A stretch of DNA of 64,000 bases, from positions 16,932,242 to 16,996,241 of the forward strand of contig ML677373.1 in the NCBI GenBank assembly GCA_007922305.1, written 5' to 3'. Positions within the stretch are counted from its first letter, which is position 1. Every line of letters begins with the position of its first letter. The notes under the pieces are model-generated. The model was not told the DNA's origin, searched no databases, and saw only the letters and a list, made by a program, of their open reading frames with translations. Both the position numbers and the translations under genes were made by a program. Below, piece by piece: positions 1 through 12,100 of this stretch. Source of the DNA: Dermatemys mawii (taxonomy: Eukaryota; Chordata; Testudines; Dermatemydidae).

Positions 1-1254
1 ATATGGACAACAACCTCTTTGACTACGGAATCCTGGTTCATTCCAAGAGCTCTGTCTGTCCTGTGCCCTGAATGAAGCAGGGTTCCTGTAGAAAACATAC
101 TCTTTAACTACATGACTCCATGCTATCCTAAAGGATAGAGGCACGTTCCATGAGCAGAGGCTATTTCTCTGGTTTCTGGGATGCAGAACATTGTGAAAGG
201 AAAGGAGCGCGTTCCTCCCTCCCCAGCACATTTCCATTTCCTCTTCCCCTCCCTCTTCCTCTTTGCTGAAAACGATAGGGTGCTTTGGAAGTCTCATCCG
301 GATCCCAGACCCGAAATCCTCTCTGTCTAGGAGCCGTGTTTGAGAGAGGCCTGCGGGACCAGGCTGTAGGCAGATGTTTTGGGAAGTGGCGCTTTGAATT
401 AAAAAACGAAAGGCAAGGGAACTCAGCTTCTCCAGCCTTGATGGTTCTCGGTGTATCATGATCATGCCGCCAAAGCCAGGGACTATTCAGCTAAAACAAC
501 AAGTCCAACAGAGACCATGATTAGTGGTAAAAACTAAGGAGGCTGCTTTTAGACTAAATGGTACCAACACCTTGTTGTCGATTCATTGTTTCCTTCATCT
601 AATGCTCTGAAGGCTCCTCTGTGTGGCTACTCAGGGATTTCACCCAGAGTTCTGATAATTCACCCAGCAGTGAGCTGCAAACGGACATTCAGCCAGCCCT
701 CATTCCTGCCTCTAAAGGATTTCTCATTTGATCTCACTCTCCCCCCTCATACTCACTAGCTTTTGGAGCGGATCCTGGTGCCATTGAGGTCGATGAGGAG
801 ACTTCCATGAGACCGGGATCTGGTCTCCTCAAGCCAACTGGCGCCCCACTCCTACTGACATGGAATTAGCCTGGAAAATTGCTCCAAGGTCAATTGGAGA
901 GGTGAAAAGCACTTCAGAGAGGAAAGTAATGAAAGGGGGAAAGTTTCAACACCAGGGGCCCTCGCTTTACACTGAACCTAGAATTGCCTGGGCTTTCATT
1001 CAGAGACACTCGGCTAAGTAGCACAGTTGGGCTAATCCCTTGAAGAACTGACACGACATAACCTCACTGGTCTAACTTGCTGGACACTTTTCTAAGCCTG
1101 ACCCACAGCCTCCTGCACCTTTCCAAAGCAGAAAGACTGTTATAAAGAAACATGGGGGTGGATTTTTTCTCCTAACATCTTTGAGTTTGGACAGTATTTC
1201 CCCCAGAGGTCTCTAGAGCTAAGAGAAAAGGGAGCGTTCCATCCGGGAACGAGG
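1..1254. other. Non-coding DNA, no gene recognised
   Basis: I see no exon-like open frame, RNA gene or clear transposon here. Around 770-830 there is a short degenerate segment of the palindromic kind that recurs in this window, with ends resembling GGATCCTGG and CGGGATCTGG around a CCATTGAGGTCGATG core. Confidence 0.5.
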
Positions 1255-1497
1255 CAGTGTGGACTAAAGGATCTGGAGATGCAGGATTCCCAGGTCTGCC
1301 ACTGATCTGCTGGGTGACCTTGGGAAAGTCCCCTCATCTTCTGCACGTCACTTTTCCCTCCCACCTTTTGACAGTCTTGTTTATTTAGGCTGTAAATTCC
1401 TCTGGGAAGGGACTGCCTTTCACGGTGTGTTTGTGTAATGTCTCGCACAACAGGGCCCTGATCTCATCTGGGGCTCTGGGCGCTGCAGTAATAGATT
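1255..1497 (+). repeat. MIR-like SINE
   Basis: The block reads like a diverged MIR in sense orientation. A 'tctgccactgatctgctggg' section with 'tgaccttgggaaagtc' at 1295-1332 matches the MIR core. The tail near 1450-1495 (GGGCCCTGATC, then a GGGGCTCTGGGCGCTGC-like end) is the tail form shared by other copies here. It is old and interrupted by substitutions. Confidence 0.7.
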
Positions 1498-1924
1498 TAG
1501 ATGAGCAAGCAGAGCAATCTCTAGCCAGAAGAAGCTATGAGAAGCTGAACTCAGTGACATAATCTCTGAGCAAGAGTGGGCATGCATGCCAGGGGCTCTG
1601 AAAACTTAGACATGTGCACCAAGTTGTATGGGCCTCCCCAAGTCTCTGATCAGGCTGCTTCCACCAGACCACAGCTATCCCTGCATGCGGTTGTGTACTT
1701 GTTGGGGAACATTGAGGGGAGTGGGGGAGGCTTGAAATAACCCTCTGACAAACAAGCCACTCTCAGGGTTCTCCTAGTTCCTAGTAGTTTTCTCTTGGCT
1801 CCTCTCACAAAAATGAGAGCCCCGGCCATTGTCCAAGCTAGTCCTAATCGAAAGTCGACTTCCATCTAATTGTCAAATAGCGTGCTAAGGAAAGAAGGAT
1901 GGGCTCACACTTCCAGCACCGAAT

Positions 1925-2170
1925 GGGACTTTGGGTTCAGTTTCTAGTGCTGTCACAGACTGAGTGGCCAAAGGCAAGTCACAGTGATACCTGTGTTCCC
2001 ACTCTTCTGCTTATATGCTGTAGCTCCTTGCCCCACCCTTTGTCTCTCTCATCAGTTTAGATTGAGAGCTTTTCAGAACTGTCTCTTACAGTGTGTTTGT
2101 ACAGCACCTAGCGCACCCGGGCTCTGATGGTGCCTGGGGACTCCGGGCACTAACGAAATACTGGAACAGA
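1925..2170 (+). repeat. MIR-like SINE
   Basis: A second MIR-type copy in sense orientation. The core is recognisable as 'tagtgctgtcacagactgag' followed by 'ggcaagtcac', and the tail at about 2095-2165 reads 'tacagcacctagcgcac' then GGGCTCTGATGGTGCCTGGG. It lacks the tRNA-like head. Confidence 0.7.
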
Positions 2171-2261
2171 GCAATGCTAACAAAGATTTCTTCCCATCAA
2201 AATCAGGTGAATCTCCATCTCTCGGTATTCGGTAAAAGTGAACTGATACCAATTAAATAAT

Positions 2262-2350
2262 AACTCACAGACTTTAAGGTCAGAAGGGACCATTATGATC
2301 ATCTAGTCTGACCTCCTGCACAGTGCACGCCACAGAAACTCCTTGAACAA
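2262..2350 (-). repeat. CR1 retroposon 3' end fragment
   Basis: The plus strand reads 'actttaaggtcagaagggac' and 'tctagtctgacctcctgcac', which is the antisense of the typical reptile CR1 3' end. A 5'-truncated CR1 copy therefore lies on the minus strand. Only the last part of the element is present and no reverse transcriptase sequence is seen. Confidence 0.75.
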
Positions 2351-3039
2351 GTGGGCCAAGCTCCAGCCTTTGCATCTGAAAAGCCGGCTGTTTTTCCTCA
2401 CTCTCCTTCTACTTCAGTGCCAGCCAGCCATTGTTCATCTCTGCATAGTCCGTGTCCGGTTCTAGATCCAGGAGGTTTGGCTTAGATTCAGGTAAGCCCC
2501 AAGCATGGGTCCCTGTGTCTCTGCTGAGCTTCCAAACCTGACCCAGCTAACTAGGGAGAGTCATGGATTGATATCTGGATGTTGATGTTTCCTAACCAGC
2601 TTGGCCTTCTTGCGCGTTGGGCATTCCTGGTTCTTCAGCAGCACCATCCCCTCTCTGGGCAGGTTGTATCTGTGCGTACCTATGGGGATGCATCTTCAAC
2701 AACCAAAGAAACCCGGAGGCGTGGGGCGTCCCACTTGCCCGTAGCTGCTGCATTATAAAAGCTCTTTGAAATCAACGGGAGTCCGTCCATCGAGACCAGC
2801 GGGCTCTGGACCAAGCCCTGCAGTCCCACTGGGGGTGTTGCTTGCATCTGGACTGAAGGATCGGGCCCTTCGCTTGCAAGTCTTCAAATGGGGGGTCTGG
2901 TATGTTCCCTACCTGGGTACTGAACTGATCCACAGACCCTTTGCATGGCAAAAGAAAAGCCCATTCTTCAGGGGCGGGGGTGCCTTGTTGAATCTCCTTG
3001 CCGGATCAGGCCCAGGGTTCAATGCCTGAGCCTGGTGTG

Positions 3040-3800
3040 GGCCTCTCTGGATAAACCTGGGGGCTGGGGTTGAAATGTATCCGCGCCTTGTGGCTTTGCT
3101 AGCTCCGGACAAGCTTGATCAGGCCGGGATGACGACCTGCCCCGGGTGGGGTTTGTCCTGCGGGGCGGGGTTCCCTTGGGATCTGTTCCCCTCTTGTGGG
3201 ATCGCCCGGAGCCTTTGCAGACCCAGCCCCACCTTCCTCCACGGCGGGGGGGCCGGGGGTAGTTTTTGCTCTGCCACAGGGTCCAGGCCCAGGCTGGTGG
3301 GGCTCGATCCCCGCCCCCATCGGCCCGGCGGAATCCGGGCGCAGGCCGGCGCGAGTGGAAAACCCACGCGCGGCGGAGCGGCTGCAGGGAACGTGGCTTT
3401 CCCTCTCCCGGCGAGTTCAATCCGCTCCGGAGAAGGCAGCCGCGGGGCGGGGGCGAGCGCCCATTTCGCACGCTCGTTTGGCTGCGAATTGCGGCGGGGG
3501 TGATGGGGGAGGGGGGGATTGTCTATTTGTAGCCAGGGGTTTATAGCGGGGATCCCCGCGGGCGGGCTCCGCACTGAAATATGGTCCTAGTCTCCATGAC
3601 ATAAACACGGGGCCAGCCGGGGACCCTGGCGCCAGCCTCGGCCGGGGAATGCGCCTGAAAGGAGCAGTGGGGTCCCGGCGAGACATCCCGGCCTGGAATC
3701 GCAAACCCGTCCCGAGCCCCCTTCGCTCCCCCGGGGCGGCGAAGAGCCTCGCTCGCCAGCCGAAGCACGGCCCGGCTCGCCACTGACCGTCAGGCCGTTC
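3040..3800. promoter_or_regulatory. CpG-dense island without recognisable gene
   Basis: A GC-rich stretch with frequent CpG dinucleotides stands out from AT-rich surroundings. It contains a 14-bp perfect palindrome GCGGGGATCCCCGC at 3546-3559 beside a TATA-like 'tttata' (3540-3545). Open frames occur in several frames on both strands, as expected in GC-rich DNA, and none resembles a known protein. It may be the promoter of an unannotated non-coding transcript or a distal element of the NOG locus about 12 kb downstream. That role is inference. Confidence 0.55.
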
Positions 3801-3866
3801 ATGGAACAGGGGTCAGGGGAGCGGAGGGGTAATAGACAGACAAACCCTTGGCCCGGGAACCGAGTC

Positions 3867-3949
3867 TAGGGTGAGCAGATGTCCCGATTTTACAGAGACA
3901 GTCCTGAGAGCTGGGGCTTATATAGGCTCTTATTACACACACAAACACA

Positions 3950-3984
<35 letters not shown>

Positions 3985-4010
3985 TTCACACTTGCTGTCG
4001 GGTCACCCTA
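3867..4010. mobile_element. Tc1/mariner-like MITE
   Basis: A short element with inverted ends: TAGGGTGAGCAGATG at the left, and a right end whose reverse complement reads TAGGGTGACCCGACAG. TA dinucleotides flank it as expected for a Tc1/mariner target site. The interior ('tgtcccgattttacagagac') matches a short element I know to be abundant in turtles. No transposase is encoded, so it would have depended on another element for movement. Confidence 0.7.
3935..3980. repeat. (CA)n microsatellite inside the MITE
   Basis: A nearly pure CA/AC run with two interruptions, placed in the middle of the mariner-like element. It probably expanded from the short C/A-rich interior of that element and is likely polymorphic in length. 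Confidence 0.9.
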
Positions 4011-6501
4011 ACCGTGCCCTGGTCTCCCACGCACCAAGCCCCGTGCACAGACATTCTGGGGTGACCCCTGGATCTGAGCTTAGTTTGGGGGATTTCCACC
4101 AGAGAAGGGAGAATTTCTGGGAATCAGTAAGAAGCCCTCGCTTTCCTGAAGCAGGATTGTGCCCTCTCTTCTGATGTGTGGCTTGTATTCTTCCACCCCC
4201 TCCCCGCTTTTCAGGGCACCATTCTCAAATCTGCTTCTCTATCCCAGCGATCAGATAATATTCGAGGTGAAGTGGCCCTTTTGCTTAAGAGATTCAACCT
4301 CACTATTCACAGCATGCGCGGGCTCTCGCCTCTTTCTGAAGTGGGGCTGTCCAATACCCTTTTTGAACTTGCACAGTGCATTGTTCCAAGGAGACACTGT
4401 CCTCTGAAGAATGTGCTGGTGAAAATATTATTATGCTTAAATAGAGAGGCCATAGTTTATAGATAGATATAGAGGGAGTACTAGCTCAAACACACTATAC
4501 AACGCGAGACAAATATTTCCCACGTTTGAAAGCGTAAGTCCTAGCTGTATAGGTTCCTTTTTCAGATGTGGTGCAACTTAACGTAGCCTGCTAAATAGCA
4601 TCTCAGTGACACGGTTTTAAGCATGCCATTATTTAAACCTCAGACATACTAAAACGAATCATCTGAAAGCCAAGATGAATGCAGCAAAGCCATAATTATC
4701 CCAGTCTTGATTCCCAGATCTGATGCTATGGCCTATGCATTACATATCCCTGGGATACCTTGCAAGTGATCTCCCAAACGCTGTTTATGCATTAGTGTCA
4801 AGTTGTGGGGAATGCTGATGATCTGCAAATAATCTCTCGAATGGTATTTTTAAGAGTTTTCTGTTCACCTGAGTTTATGGAAGGGATGATCGTGCATAAG
4901 GGATGCTTTGCCGTGAACAAAGTAGTAGCTTGTGATTGTTTTCTTTGCTGGGGAAGTGTTTTCCATTACTGTTTTGGTGAGGTGTGTATGTGTGATGCTT
5001 TGCTTTGCTCTGTCTGAGAGGGACTCTGAAAACTTTTGAGCCTGTCTTTTAATTGATGTGTTGTGTAAACTGCCATCAAGGAAGGGTATTAAAAAGAGAG
5101 AGCATTTTTAATGAAGATGGGCAAACACACCCAAAACGTAACTCTAGATATAAGAAAAATAAAAGCAGTTGGGGGGCTTCTGAGACATTGTTTGTCTTGA
5201 AAGTGATGAGAAGAGGCATGATCAAAAGGCTTGTTTTACTACAGTCATGCTTCATTATAGGGGAGGGGAAGATGGGACTTCCATAAGCAACCTGGTTACT
5301 AGAAGAGAGAACCCAACTGGCTTGCATGGCCTAATTAATCCTTGAACCCATTCAAACACCAAGAGCAAATGTCAGAACTGTGCCTGAGAAGCCCAGATTT
5401 CTCTATGTCCTCGCCCGGTTCCCTTTGCTTCTACATGCAATTGAGAAAGACTTGAAACTAGAAAGCTACAGAAACTCAAGTGGCATTTCCCAGTCAGTTA
5501 GAACATCCATTTCTGATCAAAGTCAGTGGACAGACTTCCACTAGACCTTAGTGGGTTTTGGATCAGGCTCCTTTGAGTCCGTTTCTATACTTGAATCCAT
5601 CAGATCTACCCATGCATCTGTCTGTTTCAGTCTGCCTGGTGTCTGAAGTGCCTGAATCCTTCCACTTTGTGCTGAAATACAAGATTTACTGGGAAATATT
5701 CTCTTTGAACAGGCAGGTTTTTTTTAAAAGCCAACCAGATCTTTGATAATCCACATTCTGGGACATTTTATTATCTTTGACCATAATAAGCAGAGCCAGG
5801 GTTAACTCTATGAGCGCAGCTATTTAAAAAAAGAAATGCTCCGTGATCATTTTAATCCACTATTTTTTTAAAAAGATCAGATTTCCTAAAGGGGCCAAGA
5901 GTAACAGGAAAAATTATAAATATACAATCTCCAGAAGAGAGATGCAAATTAATCTCTTTCCAATTATTAAGACTTCAACTTCTTTCACTGATTTAAAAAA
6001 GAAAAAAGTCTATTGATCCCCTATCCCAACCCTATGGGTGCGAATCTGCTGTGTTTACTCAATGAACCAAACAGAAAACCGGTATTTCTTTTATACATTG
6101 GTCCTAATTCTGCTTCTTAGTTACACCCATATAAATCCAGGGAAGCTCCATTGAGGCCATCGGAATGATTCCAGATTTGCACCTGAGCAGGATTTGGTCT
6201 TGTGCATTGTTTTTGAACTATGCCCATACAGTATTTTTAATCGGGCCCTGCCTCACTCTAAGGTCAGAAATCGCAGTCTGAGATGTTGTAACATTGGCCA
6301 TGTGTACATTACATATGTTGACACACAGGCACTGCAGTAATTGCATCACTTGTGCATGTCTGCACTTTACTTCTTGTGTTAGTGGTGTGTGTCCTCACTA
6401 GGAGCCCTTGCACCGATTGAACTGCCAATGTGGGGCATTGTGGAGCAGCTTCTGAAAGCCAGCAACAGTTGATGTAGGCAATGCAAGTGTCTATACTAAA
6501 G
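4011..6501. other. Non-coding DNA, mostly unassigned
   Basis: No gene recognised. Around 5520-5575 and 6100-6205 lie degenerate palindromic segments of the 'TTGGATCAGGC' and 'gaagctccattgaggcc' type that recur across the window. The rest looks unique and AT-rich. Confidence 0.5.
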
Positions 6502-6780
6502 GATGGGCTACACTGGGCGGGGGGGTTCGAACCAAGATACACAACTTCAGCTATGCTATTCGCATAGCTGAAGTCAAGGTATCTTAGTTCGACTTACCTG
6601 GCCGTCCCCAGGGTGGCGAGTTGACTGGGGCCACTCCCCCACTGACTCCGCTTACTCCTCCTACCAGCTAAATTCGGCAATTAATTTATCACATCTAGAT
6701 GAGACATGATAAATTGATTCCTGATATATTGAGTGCTACCCGCTTAGTTGTACCCTAACACTGCATTGACCTATCTACAC
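6502..6780 (+). mobile_element. Harbinger-like foldback MITE, copy A
   Basis: The left end GGGCTACACTGGG resembles the CTACACT-type ends of reptile Harbinger elements. Inside is a perfect 13-bp stem (6544-6556 with 6562-6574, 5-nt loop), extended by imperfect pairing of the flanking 'gaaccaagatac' and 'gtatcttagttc'. A second dyad 'aatttatcacatctagatg' follows near 6680. The same order of parts is seen inverted at 57120-57382, which shows that it is a dispersed element. It has no coding capacity, and its right boundary is uncertain. Confidence 0.65.
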
Positions 6781-8934
6781 TGACTCTACACCTCTTGTGG
6801 AGGTGTAGCAGGATGGTTACATTGGTAGGAGTGAAATTTTTAGCATAGACGTTAGTTAGACCAACATGAGACTGTCTTGCATCAGTCTAACTCTGTACTA
6901 TAGACCAGGGCATTTTCTTTCCACTAAATCTGTCAGATCTCTCAAGAAACTTGCCCTGAGGCCTGATGCAAACCCCATTGAAGGAACTGACTTGTGCAGG
7001 GTTTTGCTGAGCTAACTTTGATAAAGGTGCTTTTAAAAGCTTCATTTTTTTCTCCTGTGTTTAAAACCAGGAGGCTAAATATGATGTAATTGGATTTTTT
7101 TTCTTCACCCCCACTGGAGCCAGGAAAATGAAGTAGCTGAGAGAAAGCGGGGTTGTCATTTTCAGCCAAGCGGCAATCCATCATATGGCAGTAGACAATC
7201 AGCAATAAAACATTTCAAGGGCTCCATTGGCACTAACTAGGCATGGGGGCCTTTTTAAATATCAGCATTGGGAAATGTTATGTGTTCGGTTTATTCAGTA
7301 GCTGGCATCAATGTATCACACACATACACACACACTCAGAGCACTTGGTTGGCAGGCTGTATTAAATTGCTGTATTTTCTTTGCTGTATTGAATGCCTGT
7401 CGCCCTGTTATCTTTAGTCTTAAAGACCCTTTAGACCAGTTTATCTCAATAAACATCTATCTAAATACATGGCTGGCAAAATAAATACATTCCTAACTTT
7501 CAGCTACATATATGCTGGTACTGGAGAGAGTTTGTGTGAATAAACAAAGTTGCCTGTATGTAAATTCAGATCCCAGTTAGGAGCCACAGCTTGTAAATAT
7601 AAGTGTCATAATTTTTAGGCTTGAGAGAGAAAGAGAGAAAAAAAGAAAAAGAGAGAGAAATCTCCTCCTGCTTACTGCTTCATCTTTGCCAATTCTCTCA
7701 CCGGCCCCCCACTAGCCTCTCTTCCCATGATGAATGTCTGCAAACTGTGAGGCACTTAACCAGCTTTGGTCTGGCATTTAAATTTCTCTCCACTTGATTG
7801 CAGAGATGTTAATATTTGGCATGAAAAGCAGGAGGTGGGGGGGAGAGGAGAACTTTTGGTTTACTCTGCTGCACTGTGTGTGCATGTGTGTGTGTATGTG
7901 CGGGGGTGGGGGGGAATAGAATAAGAAAACTCTCCTTAGTTTCTCCTTTTGGCCAAGTGGAGCCGTAGCCAAGAAACTCCAGTCTGCGAGCTTTAGATTT
8001 ACTGCAGAAGACACTGCTGAGAGAGACAGAGACGGTGGAGTGCGCCTCCCGTGATATATAGAGCCAAAGGGAGGTATAAATACCCTCCTTCCCCCCTTTA
8101 AAACAAAACAAAAAAAAAGACAAACACCCAGGATCCTGTCTCTGGCTGGCTTGCAACAAGGCGCCCTCATAAAAGCTAAGATAAACAGTTTATCAGCAGA
8201 TGAATGCACAAGCCCTGCTCCGAAGACAAAAGTCTATACCTTAGGCAGAATGCTGGAGGTAATGGAGAATGGGCTGAGAATCTGGGTGGCATGGCATTTT
8301 AAGAGCCGGGGTGAAACGAAATGAGGAAAATAGAACAATCCTTTAAGGACCCTGCAAGCTTTTTCTTTTATAGTGTTTTTTTTGCAAGGCAACATGTATG
8401 TGTTGGCGAGATTTGCTCTATAACCTTTAAATCTAACACTTGTTAGAGAGGCCTGAGCGATCACTTATATTTTAGATTTCAGGCTCAGCTCTCATTTTGT
8501 ATTTTCATTGCTTTAATGCATCAGTCATTTGAGGATTTACTCAACTATAAAACATTCCTTTCAGAGCTTAGCTACAAAATATATTATTTATATACCATTT
8601 ATCACTGTAGATACAGAGTCTCTGCTCAAATTATCCAGCTGTCTTGGGATTCTAAGGTAGAACTTTTCTCTCTCAAATATTGTTTTCCTTCTGAAGTAGG
8701 ACATTGGTGATTGTTTTTTTGCACTCCGGCTGATCACCTACTAGCCAATACATAGACAATACTGTCTTCTAAAACTCTGTCTGAGTCTAGAAAACACACG
8801 CTCCTGCACTTTGAAGAAGTCCCACTCCCTTTCAAAGGTGCAGCTAAATATTTTCATTAAGCTCAATTTAAAGAATTGACCATGAAAATTGGAGGAGCTT
8901 CCTGTAAACTGAATCCAGGGTTAGGAAGGATGGA
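6781..8934. other. Non-coding DNA, candidate regulatory stretch
   Basis: No gene and no clear transposon. The AT-rich stretch 7240-7600, with homeodomain-type TAAT and ATTA words, looks unique and is a candidate conserved non-coding element of the NOG locus. This is speculation without an alignment. A purine-rich GA tract lies at 7622-7661 and a short TG run at 7875-7896. Confidence 0.4.
7622..7661. repeat. Purine-rich GA/A tract
   Basis: A run of GAGA, AAAG and AAAAGAGAG units without pyrimidine interruptions across most of its length. It is a low-complexity microsatellite-like tract. Confidence 0.8.
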
Positions 8935-9215
8935 ATCGGTGATAGCACATTGGATAGACACTCGGGCAGTTTGGGTTCATTTCCTTCCTCTACCGCAAAT
9001 TCCCTGTATGACTTTGGGATTGGGAAAGTCATTTATAATCTACCCTTTGCCTTAATTCCTGATCTGTAAAACAGGGATAACTCCCCTCTATTGTGTTAGG
9101 TATTAGGAGGATAAACTCCACTAATAATTGTGATGGCCTCAGAGGCTATCTGAATGGGAGATTTTAATGGGCTGCAGATCTGGACCTAAAAGAATATAAA
9201 TAATTACCATTATTT
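8935..9215 (+). repeat. MIR-like SINE
   Basis: Sense-orientation MIR-type copy. 'gatagcacattggatagac' and 'gcagtttgggttcatttcc' form the head to core region. 'tgactttgggattgggaaag' and 'gatctgtaaaacagggataa' match the core and following section. The tail at about 9105-9210 is diverged. Confidence 0.7.
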
Positions 9216-9239
9216 TAATTGTTACACCTTTGCTCTGTA

Positions 9240-9475
9240 TAAGACCCAGGAATATTATTTACTACACATATAGTACTTTTCGTCTTGAAAGCGCTTAACA
9301 GGCATCACCTAATTACAGTTCACAACGTCTCTGTGAAATTGATAGGTGTTATTTCCATTTTCCAAATAGGGAAACTGAGGCACAGAGGAAAAGTGAATTG
9401 TTCAGACACAGAAAGCATTAGAATGAGAGCCAAGTATAGGACTCATGGATTCCTGGGTGCCTCGCAATGGCCAGA
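9240..9475 (-). repeat. MIR-like SINE
   Basis: Antisense MIR-type copy: 'gaaagcgcttaacaggcatc', then 'ccattttccaaatagggaaa' and CTGAGGCACAGAGGAAAAG at 9375-9393, then a diverged head. It lies about 25 bp from the preceding copy and in opposite orientation, so the pair are tail-to-tail SINEs. Confidence 0.75.
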
Positions 9476-11999
9476 GCTGTGGATTGTGTTGTCACTTTTT
9501 ACATACCTATAGTAACATACAATCACCATATAATTAACAAGTAGATTTAATAATAAATTAGCAAGTTGTAAAGGGAACAGAAGCCATGTTTAAATAAATT
9601 TCAGTGGACATTAGATTGGGTCCTGCATATATTACCAAACTGGCACAAGGAAATAGGTTTATGGTCATTGTGGCTTAAAAAATAAATGGGAAGATATGGC
9701 CCAGAGTGTTGCTTTAAATCTGAAAGTCTTTGATTCTGTAGGTTTAAGTCAGGTCCTTGAGTAGTATATTTCCCGTGCAGTCCCAGATATTCAGAGTGGT
9801 GCATGTTGTAAATGCTTCGTGATCTGAAATGTGACCAGAGAGAAATGGCACCTTAATACTTTTCCCCATTGGCTCCCTGTGTGTCTTGCAAGATGTATTT
9901 GTTTTTGTTTTTACTGAAAAAACACAGTTTTACTATTCTCAGCGCCCCAGAGCCAATAAAGCGGTGGTGGCCGGAGTTGTGTTCTCCCCTTCCTCATGCA
10001 TCATTGCCAACGGAGCTGCCGGCTAAGGCCCCTGTTGGCTTCTGACCTGTCTTCCCATCCCAGGGAGGACTGACACCATGCCCCAAGTCTGGCTCAGGCC
10101 CTTTTGCTCCGGTTTCATGTGTTGGTTTCACCAACAGTCTTCAACAAGCCCCAAAATAATGGGGCTCAACATAAACCCAACAGCGAACTGTTCATGTCCA
10201 GGGGCTCCTTTGCTGGAGTTTCCCCACCTCTGGCAGCTCTTCTTTAGTCTTCCTAGCTATGTCTGCACGACAGTGCAAGCCCAGAGTTAGCAGAAGTTGA
10301 GTTAGCAGGCCCTTGGTTTGTTCACCTAGGGTTTGAGCATCTACATTCATTTGTAACCCCGGGTTATGCTGCCTTATGTGGGCCCAAATCCAACCACCCC
10401 CATCCCGGACTTCCTAGCACCATCCCAAAATGTGGCCTCTCTAGCCCTTTGTTCCTGGGGCAGGGCAGGAAAAACTTGACTGACCATCAGACTTGACTGT
10501 CCAGAGGACAGACAGACAGCCTGTGGGATACTTTTTGGCAGATTCCCAGAGCACGAATCCAGTGAGGCTGCAAATCAAAAGGACTTGAACCCTCAGTCCC
10601 AGCTTGACTGCGGCTCAGACCATTGATTTTGATGGGCGAAGGGTCTGGCCTAATATGAGACTTTGTAGAAATCCTTTGTGAATTTTGCCTCTTCAAGAGA
10701 TTTAGCAGTTATGAAATAGCTGATCTATAGGGGAGTGCAGATATATGTAGTATATGTTGATGGATCGTTGACACAAAGCATTGTTTACATCAAGTTAATG
10801 GGAGCTTTCATAATTGCAAATCATACATTAAAAATGTGCCTTGCAATTAGTTATGGATGGTGCTGAACATCGGTAGACAGATACAAAAGTTACATAGATC
10901 ATGTGCAACACACATTGTATTTGCTAAAACCAAAAAGAAAAAAAGGCACAATACTGTACTATAGGAAAAACCATAAACTTAAATCAGCTAGGCCAGGTTA
11001 CCAACTCACTAGCTATATAAATAGATAAATGGATATTTCTCTTTATATAGGTAAATGAATAGCCTTGACTTTGGACCACCATCAGAAGTATGGGAATTGC
11101 TTAAAGCAATCACTTTGTCAGTGAGTAAACTGATGTCAGACTCGCCAATCAGCTTCTGCTAAGCCTTTCTGCATGAAGGCACAGTGGAGGAGAGTCCAGA
11201 CACATACCTGCCTCTTTCTTCCTGAATTGCATAAAAAGTCGGGGGAATGAGGACATGTAGGAATAGGTGAAGGATGAGCAAGCCCTGCCCATCTCAGATC
11301 AGCTGTGGGGTTAACTGCTACTGCTACAGTGGGTAATTTGTAGGATGCAGGATTGGGCCTAACTTGCAACAAGTCAGGAACTCTATTTGACAGAGGCATA
11401 ACCTCAGTGGGTGGTAACCTGGCATAGTTCCATCAAAGTCGATGTTGATTTATGCCCACTGTGGATCTGGCCCAGTAGCCGTATGAGACTTCTTTTAATA
11501 GTAGCTTGTGCCTGTGTGCAGTGGTTAGAACAGCGCGAATCTTGGCCCTTTTGGTTCACATGGGATTCAGCAAAATTCAGTCTTGGGTTCATGTTAGGTT
11601 CAGACCCCCTGGGTTTCGCTGTGAGTTTTATAAAAGATTAACACAGCTGTAGTGGTAGCTGACAACTGTGGGCAATTGCTGAGAGCTGAGATTCAGCATG
11701 CCAAGTTCCAGCAATGAGCAATATTTTTTTTTCCCAGGGGCTGGGTAAAGGAAGAGATCTAAACTTCCAGGAAAGAACGCTATCTAATAGAAATGTGACA
11801 CACACTTCATAGTAATAGTGAGAGCCCGTATAACTGTGAGATCCTCTCTACAGTGTCGCTCCAGATTAAATTTCACCTTCTCTTTAATATTGATGATTAG
11901 AATTACTATGTATATTTTACAGATCATTCCAAGCAGTCACAACACAAGCAAAAGCAAAGTCCCTGCTGGAGAATCCTACAATCTAAGACTCGAGCCAGC
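9476..11999. other. Non-coding DNA, no gene recognised
   Basis: No exon-like frame or RNA gene. Degenerate palindromic segments of the 'GGATCTGGCCC' type occur at about 10590-10650 and 11404-11475. A CTGCACGACAGTG-type short DNA element fragment may lie at 10258-10380. The remainder is AT-rich and unassigned. Confidence 0.45.
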
Positions 12000-12100
12000 A
12001 AAATGCATAAGCATATGCTTACCTTTAAGCACATGGATAGTCCCATGTGACTTCAGCACTTGCTTAATTGCTTTGCTGGATCCAGGCTTACCTCTAAGTG
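12000..12100. repeat. Dispersed GCTTAAG-type repeat
   Basis: The words 'agcatatgcttacctttaag', 'gcacttgcttaattgctttg' and CTGGATCCAGGC recur in similar order at 12905-13000, 22090-22185, 34955-35100 and 39245-39335. The class is not known to me. The repeated order of the words supports a real interspersed family rather than chance. Confidence 0.5.

Noticed and set aside
3019..3802. Overlapping open frames of 70-151 codons in the upstream CpG island
   Set aside because: Present in most frames of both strands with Pro/Arg/Gly-rich translations typical of GC-rich non-coding DNA. No splice-consistent or family evidence.
6524..6533. tRNA-like GGTTCGAACC motif
   Set aside because: It is a short palindrome at the end of the foldback MITE. 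No acceptor stem, anticodon arm or A box can be placed around it.
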